In this document: positions 10,901-12,265 of the stretch, piece by piece | Layout: every line of letters starts with the position of its first letter | How positions within the stretch are numbered: position 1 is the first letter of the stretch | Source: Candidatus Aenigmatarchaeota archaeon | GTDB taxonomy: Archaea > Aenigmatarchaeota > Aenigmatarchaeia > PWEA01 | Direction: 5' to 3' | DNA: 12,265 nucleotides | NCBI GenBank assembly: GCA_003550625.1 | Contig: PUKU01000091.1 | Location: 1 to 12,265 of the forward strand | The notes under the pieces: generated by a model | Told to the model about the DNA's origin: nothing | Database searches by the model: none | The model's input: only the letters and a program-made list of their open reading frames with translations | Translations under genes and position numbers: made by a program

Positions 10901-11292
10901 TCTGTGTAGTTATGAAGACCGTGGCCAGCTACCTTTGCCCTGTATGTAACATCATCAACGAATCCATTTTCTATTTCATAAGAAAAAAGACCTCTGTGGG
11001 TATCTACAGAACTGGTGTATATTTCAGCCCCATCAGTTGTCACATTAAGTCCCAGCGTATCATTGACACCGGTTCCGTTGACTACTGCCTCACCGGAAAG
11101 ATCCACAGTATCGTTTATACTGTATACTTCCCTATCCGTCTCGAGGAAGATGTAACTACCTTCAACATACCCTTCAGCAAGGACTCCTGTAGCCACAACA
11201 AGAGTTGATAAAATTATGAAAGAAAAAACTATAGCCGTGGGACTTATATGTGCATTTCTATCATTAAGCAGATAACTCTCTGTAATAGTCAC
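1..11292 (-). CDS. Giant secreted multi-domain Ig-like surface protein (3' end outside window)
   Basis: A single frame of 3,764 codons without a stop; I read every codon. A TGA at 11305-11307 closes the frame upstream, and GTG at 11290-11292 is the only usable start before the hydrophobic segment, so it is taken as the start. The protein is exported: residues 20-39 are hydrophobic and end in a possible signal-peptidase site (VLA, then EG). The rest is a chain of beta-sandwich, propeller-like and Cys-rich modules rich in Asp, Glu, Asn and Thr, with many N-x-S/T sequons. I see no enzyme active-site motif. Known relatives in kind are the giant Ig-domain surface proteins of DPANN archaea, thought to mediate attachment to hosts or partners; membership is inferred from architecture. 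The C-terminus, which should hold the anchor, is not in the window. Very sure of the frame and of surface location, unsure of function. Confidence 0.95.
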   Translation of the reverse strand, partial: MTITESYLLNDRNAHISPTAIVFSFIILSTLVVATGVLAEGYVEGSYIFLETDREVYSINDTVDLSGEAVVNGTGVNDTLGLNVTTDGAEIYTSSVDTHRGLFSYEIENGFVDDVTYRAKVAGHGLHNYTEFEFVKDTDDDKTPPSVISKEVTGLEKDSATLHGSLNCTGHYDELQAFFKYKESSGNWTHTDFLLVERPRSFNHSLDELEPGSDYVFKACVEEPRICGDELNFTTRTSYSYFFEIEDVDWDKEVEPGDNLTVSYSIRNTGSENQSQNISMSYGSAENTVRVHESSELGPNGTYFNTFSYEIPGDEEPGEQSFWINTDNDSMKVSVDIHDSESTEEEKEDEEKEDRVDVLDYPEAMGYEKCENPTVDVSEIVPEDAFDIRYMEPQKDDFVDITMEESIPLVDICRSEMVLHGMEPDASRSHKKASVGEDVEWVLEKGGTEVIYETPAPYKNEEPVSGGKRVTVNSDFTGHYEEVEVCTEVESMGSPSLYRVYSDDERIDVTDDPGYSFEYEEASGHSSSKACWVVPVLSERVFEIITQEISFEVGKTEMGDEWKIYFGTEGSGILTVTELLGSDKISFDSIESYEDGSWQTVHPDSTDPLEVEWDGDDMEIGRLVYLVDEVGRYKLEFDFSDEKVNITNYPGLEQVDHTLDLDDPSFSYRLCRFNETIWDCDPEISNGVWDPGYFGNEYFFETVDDEFVEYIGLPGTVEVDGFGLQLDDMSGSPLVDSSYSTAVSTGQLIPDGIPELIFASENEVVVKNSTDVIWTYGTGSYITDVGVVNLTDDSEAKELAISTEDGLLFLDKHGEKIDEFIGTGYNSLLVDSVFSFDEKYMDGDGEPDGAVGINENRLKYEVPYEIDHSGRTVHVAAFFNYLEERDGNLTLSIGDSLYDLNEDSIDKDSLLEYSINDGLADASDCIGCSDGDTQPAFQNFRSGLGIPDDILAERVFVKSALCYEGDPPGDLEIRGDGLGEIYSIDGDSVTSECSEDNSSWDWVYVEVDGDEIDDDWVYWNCEDCDDQNNYRIMGDESTDGSYSHMFPGPVDVDYDYMVEVWSNQSLDGNWVSKRIDADDIEKGSELVFECEGCDTGYNLMTDGTVSGNSYTEDGEDWIVLDDDLMVGIEFYSEKAGEEVILTSGKNVSVYGMEGELWSYRSSYGINDVVSGNISGTTQREIYIATEGGLEVLEAPGVLVEEASDVYNSLAVLEEEGLLYGGSGESITVMDGDLNLEDWDYSTNSEVLTLEVGDITKESNNQLMAGLENGEILIREATDDGSIYSYDKEIPVVYSEFHDDSSLVGVVLGDHGSEVLNLKSTPVDLALDVGADGYEEWSHPGILRGEETIDEGDEGDIVQAVNHYLDEKCGDDVCQVPIAFRSDPISRVRVRFPEIYYTFTMDYVESPDVDVWADPHGLVANEPMIYSALNISYSEIPEDLFVNVRDITSTDIQNYLDKQTEIFSVYFNEYMLEQYPDESTIDLNYIDDSGEPTGEPVGEFWLSNAVTRADDLLWYNHTRSEPPVRTNITDYYSPRGGFTAVNVTVYRSTDRDPVVFENVSVNASIDSERIYGNSTLLVNWQGDEYHEITPDEISPDCGEEDYQDFVVGDDVFSVCMMDTEEDGRADFFDWVQPEVGPKGDIHSETNYIMEAQRPENLTADILYWNDTVYRSADGLAEYNEEAVFGVNVTDEEEEPFENAETVDLNIDDYDETHDCKEIGYGVYECQYEPLSITDVGNYSWSITVDEEGYIPATTETNNLSVIEIVRPVIKDDHKDFWRTDEVNISAGLETPQYSQVEEPGFDLVFYVEGKKEDSNTTDSSGLTTFSWDTTCYHRIGDYEIEVGVNETPEFYSVYETNRTGWLHAYDNLTLSIISPPDSSDPESITYDQGDVVELSASWNDTCHEGPDDIDLQWKYTDADSEDMSIGTGNDTTWTVANWAYGEANITAYSNNPFYHDGEDTHEILIKDVVNVNFTDDGSSLTREEGGDYEIDLGAQLVTGNWINITDSDLAEEEQWDEFDITFYIDGEKHDKVSADEVGYAETTWEVDCSHPPGSYDIDVWMENTTPVEIDMHQQWYNGSVGVVDYAEVEILKPDQREAFYGEEMELSSNVSDVCGFSDEVPYGILWRYIDEGMDEPKTISDSREDTWFPTTSDYGEANLTANLVYEYYLQTDFRKELLIKREAFLEDHDIPKFMAPDSVNEIGVNVSIPGLVDKSGYSVYFWLGDPGNIIDSGETDEDGGVVLEWDTTGYDQGAYDSGIFIQDDADMYINTTEPSSYSETVIIPDILNISAVFNDNLEAIPGTQDSEDPTGQKFSNLPGHVVYRNPGPWKNPSVMHLTANVTTPFADEDDEFSVHNSTVDFWVNGTGADGTEVNRHMGSCTINESLDREVRSWDEYYHAYMCEDPLEWTPDPDFPLGEYNVTVNATHPVEGWESTSVILPIEVRGVFNVTVVEPDREEPFFHNENITLKAHVEDYSGNVYTDEDLDSIEWGISYNRCPRIGQIEGSSARLYWDNRESGSRHKLETWIVPDDPHTNKIRGWQSAAIEVEKEYFDVTRNEWRRGFRDCNGIFRQWDREKGEVTDEDYIGERDDASAEYFDIRAKVDATWNYPSEDSTETDDNHTLNISALFYREGTDRLLSDSYDGTYFAKCLDCGSDVNQELKEQHSSDVGSRSEARFNFNFTEEDYMENYTFVVWSESNDRWKVDEYPINTTSKTLTVYADLGGGFGDCTMDGNCYPEFGENVLVCPVDCGYENLPREFWLNETDPDVVKEENLTQYNQFHNESHEDYVEGVRWYGEHPDYPDSAAGGCDFNSILNDTYEEPKYCTDQEIDRCPEPCDPNTESVQTCPIVCGMDNLPREFWLNETDPDVVRSVNKTQYNRFHNESHEEYEEGIRYYGEHGEYDNLVAGGCNYDFQENYTFEEPDYCPDFFAVTEPDVFDEKIDPGYFKGPGEGPEQEIEVMVTDDSSSIDTVKLYDDEGNEKATFAHDGGGLYTTGHTPVVSRDVNYTINATNEEGFYNDSVYVTAYQDEEETLIQSYQLHEEEPYLPGDGVNIEVELVGVHPNHPDDIDKLLLESGDEYQLDYSYDQNWTATFQAKDTGVPEENPVAFVNLSAKAGWEDSVSFEYNVDLVPPEINETVFPGIVSEEDTAYFSANVSDPDGNLDTVWVESDERDERICLFGELEEEGTQEVSCEYEVPTDVYESGYHDYTFYANDTAERSTDETVTLEIDVNPPTIEGTDVNNSVVQTGTPVSVSANIEDPEDNLYGTRVMDNDTEEVVCDNETFVDQGEDGTFSCDIIIEESLVMRIEAWDIVENWNYDFVNVTVDDEPPSVDIVDPEDGDLLNEEYEFVVDIEDEHLDEDKVYLELGSESEYNYTLDYSDGQATVEVDTRDYEDGEIDVTAYAEDEAGNLGSDNIVVEIDNTPPEIVFIDPDEDGTTITGIHNFKVQINDTEGNDDPDTYSYEFDGLWDQEESESGDLQDTGDDKVFETGDFDTEDLGEGNYSFIVTAEDEAGNEKTEILVVNIDNEPPEIDISQPEEGSYVGGDVTVRAYIEDLAGNEDPDTHECRLGNEDWKPMEHESGTQYECVITTTGDCTHDISVRAEDTEGHDNEVSVEVELDNTDPEISDVTLDDGEEVIVQSGHDISVVVEATDNKGVYQVTAAGEEDTVLHEEEGTWEGNIEAEHIGEDSYDDSVIVSVTAMDMAGNTDQDTSESYIVDNKPPSFSNLELEYDYMKSGDEQTFTVDIEEHHIVEDSVDISVVDN
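2518..2757 (-). repeat. 80-residue Cys-rich module, copy 2
   Basis: Residues 2846-2925, from CPIVCG to PDYC, 21 residues after copy 1. Cysteines 1, 5, 64 and 80, and sequons at columns 17, 28, 37 and 71, are kept in both copies. The C-P-E-P-C and following C in the 21-residue spacer echo the C-rich lead-in of copy 1, so the duplicated block is probably about 101 residues. An exact 32 bp DNA match (2696-2727 and 2999-3030, 303 bp apart) shows the duplication or a later gene conversion is fairly recent. Confidence 0.85.
2821..3060 (-). repeat. 80-residue Cys-rich module, copy 1
   Basis: Residues 2745-2824, from CPVDCG to PKYC. Contains LPREFWLNETDPDVV, a QYNQFHNESHE motif, WYGEH and AGGC. It is preceded by C2728 and C2734 in a GDCTMDGNC phrase, the Cys-Gly-Asp-rich turn often seen before C-P-x-D-C-G in archaeal surface proteins. 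It aligns with copy 2 over exactly 80 residues without gaps, 52 identical by my count. I do not recognise the family. Confidence 0.85.
3181..3375 (-). repeat. CxxC unit, copy C
   Basis: Residues 2640-2704, far from copies A and B. It has the order DGTYFAKC2649LDC2652G, a polar middle, and a closing strand NYTFVVWSESNDRW that mirrors MVEVWS...W in copy A. The resemblance is moderate, so shared origin is likely but not certain. It immediately precedes the Cys-rich tandem modules. Confidence 0.5.
3649..4296 (-). repeat. Ig pair, copy 4 (divergent)
   Basis: Residues 2333-2548. First half has VDFWVNGTG, a long Cys-containing insertion, then PLGEYNVTVNAT. Second half has FFHNENITLKAHVEDYS, SIEWGISY and an AAIEVEK ending. 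It is longer than copies 1 and 2 because of the insertions and retains only the strand landmarks. Confidence 0.6.
4438..4698 (-). repeat. Ig pair, copy 3 (first half only)
   Basis: Residues 2199-2285. It keeps the first-domain landmarks (YSVYFWLGD, VVLEWDTTGYDQGAYDSGIFI) but the second domain is absent; about 45 residues of unrelated linker follow. Either the second half was deleted or only one domain was copied. Confidence 0.65.
4756..5292 (-). repeat. Two-domain Ig pair, copy 2
   Basis: Residues 2001-2179. It matches copy 1 landmark by landmark: FDITFYIDGEKHDK, then TTWEVDC, then GSYDIDV; next FYGEEMELSSNVSDVC, ILWRYID, D-T-W, and GEANLTA, ending in KELLIK. Similar length (179 against 186 residues) supports tandem duplication of a two-domain block. 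Confidence 0.75.
5398..5955 (-). repeat. Two-domain Ig pair, copy 1
   Basis: Residues 1780-1965. First half: an FDLVFYVEGK strand, a G-L-x-x-F-S-W-D-T-T turn and a GDYEIEV strand. Second half: a Y-x-x-G-D-V-V-E-L-S-A-S-W-x-D-x-C stretch, a Q-W-K-Y strand, a lone T-T-W and a G-E-A-N-I-T-A strand, ending in HEILIK. The same order recurs in copy 2. Confidence 0.75.
6409..6444 (-). other. Predicted calcium-binding Asp loop
   Basis: Residues 1617-1628 read DTEEDGRADFFD, matching the D-x-x-x-D-G-x-x-D spacing of thrombospondin type 3 and dockerin-like calcium loops. It lies in an otherwise unrecognised region (1403-1650) that precedes an Ig-like domain at about 1655-1765. Calcium binding is inferred from residue spacing alone. 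Confidence 0.55.
7087..7323 (-). other. Jelly-roll-type module after the propeller
   Basis: Residues 1324-1402. It opens with LALDVGADGYEEW, continues through a helix-like QAVNHYLDEKC and closes with VPIAFRSDPISRVRVRF. I associate this order (D-V-G-x-D-G-x-x-x-W, a polar helix, then V-P-I and an F-x-S strand) with recurring beta modules of archaeal surface proteins, but cannot name a family with certainty. Cysteines at 1368 and 1373 may pair. Confidence 0.45.
7903..8097 (-). repeat. CxxC unit, copy B (in the propeller insertion)
   Basis: Residues 1066-1130, directly after copy A. It repeats the order IDADDIE, then LVFEC1090EGC1093D, then YNLMTDGTVSGNSYT, then DLMVGIEF. Shared positions with copy A include the CE-x-C-D core, the M-x-D and G-x-SY turns and the D-x-MV strand. 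It lacks the VWS ending of copies A and C. Confidence 0.6.
8101..8283 (-). repeat. CxxC unit, copy A (in the propeller insertion)
   Basis: Residues 1004-1064. The order is an acidic VDGDEID stretch, a strand ending in W-N-C1021-E-D-C1024-D, then NYRIMGDESTDGSYS, and a final strand with MVEVWS followed by W. It aligns with the adjacent copy B and more loosely with copy C near residue 2650. The paired cysteines suggest a disulphide or metal-binding turn in a small beta domain. Confidence 0.6.
9241..10227 (-). other. Unrecognised extracellular region of the giant protein
   Basis: Residues 356-684. I recognise no family. It contains VGEDVEWVLEK near residues 436-445, a phrase resembling the V-G-x-x-V-x-W-V motif seen in some archaeal surface proteins, followed by strands and single cysteines at 370, 413, 486, 531, 671 and 680. 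Residues 550-645 look all-beta, with alternating hydrophobic positions and several G turns. Nothing suggests a catalytic centre. Confidence 0.5.
10228..10272 (-). other. Low-complexity Glu/Lys/Asp linker
   Basis: Residues 341-355 read as an almost uninterrupted run of E, K and D, giving a pyrimidine-rich plus strand. It separates the three N-terminal beta-sandwiches from the next folded region and is probably a flexible or helical spacer. Confidence 0.8.
10318..11160 (-). other. Three N-terminal beta-sandwich domains (MG2-like, fibronectin III-like, CARDB/NEW3-like)
   Basis: Residues 45-325 of the giant protein. Residues 45-140 have the pattern VYSINDTVDLSG, then G-x-x-I and a GLFSYEI strand, as in macroglobulin MG2-type or bacterial Ig-like domains. 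Residues 144-236 look like fibronectin III, with the closing motif LEPGSDYVFKACVEE. Residues 237-325 carry EPGDNLTVSYSIRNTGSENQ and a later FSYEIP strand, typical of CARDB/NEW3 domains that sit next to surface enzymes and adhesins. Assignments are from motif pattern only; neighbouring boundaries may shift by 10 residues. Confidence 0.6.
11173..11292 (-). other. N-terminal export segment of the giant protein, pilin-like
   Basis: Residues 1-40. A polar stretch of about 19 residues containing D11-R12 precedes ISPTAIVFSF and a hydrophobic core to about residue 39. The S-P followed by a hydrophobic run resembles the N-terminus of archaeal type IV pilins (class III signal), where a prepilin peptidase cuts just before the hydrophobic part and leaves it on the protein. 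A conventional signal peptidase site after A39 (V-L-A) is equally visible. Sec export is near certain; which peptidase acts is open. Confidence 0.7.
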
Positions 11293-11310
11293 ATCACCGA
11301 AAATTCAAAC

Positions 11311-11319
11311 AATAAAATT
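11311..11319 (-). promoter_or_regulatory. Putative archaeal TATA box for the giant gene
   Basis: On the minus strand AATTTTATT lies 19-27 bp before the GTG start. This distance fits a TATA box feeding a leaderless transcript beginning at or next to the start codon. The only Shine-Dalgarno-like bases (GGTGAT) abut the GTG directly, too close for ordinary use. The match to the archaeal box is weak. Confidence 0.45.
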
Positions 11320-11417
11320 TTCCACAACCTTTGCACCTTATATCAACGTTTTACTCTTGGATTTACAGGTTAAAAAGCTTCATGACGTTCTCCAATAACC
11401 TAACGAACGAGGAACAA

Positions 11418-11426
11418 TTAATTAAA
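11418..11426 (+). promoter_or_regulatory. Putative archaeal TATA box for the plus-strand gene
   Basis: TTAATTAAA lies 22-30 bp before the ATG at 11448, again the distance for a leaderless archaeal transcript. No Shine-Dalgarno motif precedes the ATG; the bases between are almost all A and T. The similar placement to the box on the other strand supports the chosen starts. Confidence 0.5.
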
Positions 11427-11447
11427 ACGAATGATATAATAATAAAC

Positions 11448-12265
11448 ATGTCCAGTAGATTTTTGGTGGCTATTGTAGTTTTATCTACGCTTGTGGTTTC
11501 CATTCTTATGTTGGATGTAGTACATGCATCCGGTCTAGTCCCAACAGGTTCAGAAGGCAGGCTAAAACCAGGCGAGAGTATAAACTTCACCATTTCAAAC
11601 GAAACAGAAGTGGATGACGTGGAGTTAAAATACATACACCCCGGAAAGACAGGCTGGAGAAACTGTACTATGGAAATCGACGATGAAAAGATGTACTGTG
11701 AACTGTCCCTGGACCAAGGAAACTACAGATACTATTTCGAAACGGAAGGTGAGAGGCTACCACACGAAGGTTATTTCAAGCTTTTCCTTTCGGAAGGAAA
11801 ATCAGATCTTTACGACATCGCGAAGGAACTGATACAGTCAACGCCGGAAAGTCCGAAAGGCTGCGATCCGTGGAACGGAGAATATTCATGCAAATACGAA
11901 AGCTGGCAGGGAAGTATGATCCAGGGCTTTGTAGATGCCTACAGGGTTACGGGCAACGAGACTTATAGGAATAAAATACTGGATCTATCCTTGAGTAAAA
12001 TAGATACAGTTAGACTTCAAACCAGATGTGATCACACAGAGGAGGAGTTCGACTGCAGATACTTCGGAGATCCTCCCTACGAAACCAAGAACATCACGCC
12101 TTCAATACTCCAGGGATCGATGATAGGTTCGATGTGGAACTCATATGAAGCCACAGGTAACTCCACGGTGCGTGAGATTGCAATGAACTATACCCTTGGG
12201 AGTGCCGAGGACTGTGATGTGTGGGGAAACCGTTGGGAACAGTCCTTTGAATGTGATGAACCAGA
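11448..12265 (+). CDS. Secreted Cys-rich helical-repeat protein (3' end outside window)
   Basis: 272 codons in the window, open at the right edge. Residues 1-27 form a clear signal peptide: short basic start (MSSR), hydrophobic core to about residue 22, and a V-H-A cleavage site before S28. Residues 30-108 look like a small beta-sandwich with a C-T-M...M-Y-C pair and a GNYRYYFE strand, of the kind that binds carbohydrate or packs on an enzyme. From residue 139 on, Cys-bounded helical hairpins repeat (QGSMI...AYRVTGN at 154, QGSMI...SYEATGN at 222), suggesting an alpha/alpha toroid as in six-hairpin glycosidases. No catalytic residues can be assigned in the visible part. It is transcribed away from the giant gene. 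Start 11448 is preferred over an in-frame ATG at 11382 because it gives a standard signal peptide and a well-placed promoter box. Confidence 0.85.
   Translation, partial: MSSRFLVAIVVLSTLVVSILMLDVVHASGLVPTGSEGRLKPGESINFTISNETEVDDVELKYIHPGKTGWRNCTMEIDDEKMYCELSLDQGNYRYYFETEGERLPHEGYFKLFLSEGKSDLYDIAKELIQSTPESPKGCDPWNGEYSCKYESWQGSMIQGFVDAYRVTGNETYRNKILDLSLSKIDTVRLQTRCDHTEEEFDCRYFGDPPYETKNITPSILQGSMIGSMWNSYEATGNSTVREIAMNYTLGSAEDCDVWGNRWEQSFECDEP
11862..12265 (+). repeat. Tandem Cys-bounded helical hairpin repeats
   Basis: Residues 139 onward of the plus-strand protein. Each repeat starts with a Cys pair (139/148, 194/203, 256/269) next to acidic and aromatic residues, and the first two continue with an amphipathic helix beginning QGSM and a Y-x-x-T-G-N turn followed by T-x-R. 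The QGSM motifs are 68 residues apart. The third repeat is cut off by the window edge before its QGSM would appear. Confidence 0.7.

Larger units (their letters stand above)
11293..11447. other. Divergent intergenic region
   Basis: 155 bp of A/T-rich DNA separating two divergently transcribed secreted-protein genes. It holds one A/T box per direction and no recognisable RNA gene or hairpin terminator. An in-frame ATG at 11382 lies inside it and could lengthen the plus-strand gene by 22 residues. Confidence 0.85.

Noticed and set aside
11382..11447. Upstream in-frame ATG extending the plus-strand gene by 22 residues
   Set aside because: The frame is open, but the added residues are polar and would push the signal peptide inward; the start at 11448 gives a standard signal peptide and a promoter box at the expected distance. 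Not fully excluded.
11363..11635. 90-codon minus-strand open frame across the intergenic region
   Set aside because: It overlaps the signal peptide and first domain of the plus-strand secreted protein on the opposite strand and shows no family features.

Overview
The window is almost entirely one gene. Reading the minus strand in the frame of plus-strand triplets starting at position 1, I translated every codon from 11292 down to 1 and found no stop. This is a single open frame of 3,764 codons that leaves the window at its left edge with the C-terminus still to come. It encodes a giant exported, modular, mostly beta-sandwich surface protein. A second secreted protein gene starts divergently at 11448 on the plus strand and runs off the right edge. 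The 155 bp between them hold both promoters. The many short open frames on the plus strand between 1 and 11292 are antisense shadows of the giant gene.

The window suggests an archaeon, probably of the DPANN type (small-genome lineages such as Woesearchaeota, Nanohaloarchaeota or Aenigmarchaeota). The reasons are heavy use of ATA, AGA and AGG codons, an A/T-rich box about 25 bp before each start with no well-spaced Shine-Dalgarno site, dense N-glycosylation sequons, and a giant architecture of Ig-like, FG-GAP-like and Cys-rich modules of the kind known in such archaea. This is inference; no taxonomic marker gene is present. The giant protein is strikingly acidic (29 D/E against 4 K/R in residues 3525-3624), but its neighbour is only mildly acidic, so the window alone does not prove a salt-in halophile.

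Layout of the giant protein, N to C (right to left on the map): hydrophobic export segment resembling an archaeal pilin N-terminus (residues 20-39); three beta-sandwich domains resembling MG2, fibronectin III and CARDB/NEW3 (45-325); a charged linker (341-355); an unrecognised region (356-684); a beta-propeller-like region split by a Cys-rich insertion with a duplicated CxxC unit (685-1323); a conserved-looking jelly-roll-type module (1324-1402) and further unrecognised sequence with a calcium-loop motif (1617-1628); an Ig-like domain (about 1655-1765); a two-domain Ig pair repeated two full times plus one half and one divergent copy (1780-2548); a third CxxC unit (2640-2704); a tandem pair of 80-residue Cys-rich modules (2745-2824 and 2846-2925); and a run of about 100-residue Ig-like modules linked by N-x-P-P motifs (3131 to the window edge).

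The two genes plausibly work together at the cell surface, the giant one as a stalk or adhesin and the neighbour as a helical-repeat protein that may act on or bind polysaccharide. That link rests only on their divergent arrangement and shared export signals. The most noteworthy finding is the tandem Cys-rich module, whose four glycosylation sequons and four cysteines are kept in identical columns and whose DNA still carries an exact 32 bp repeat.
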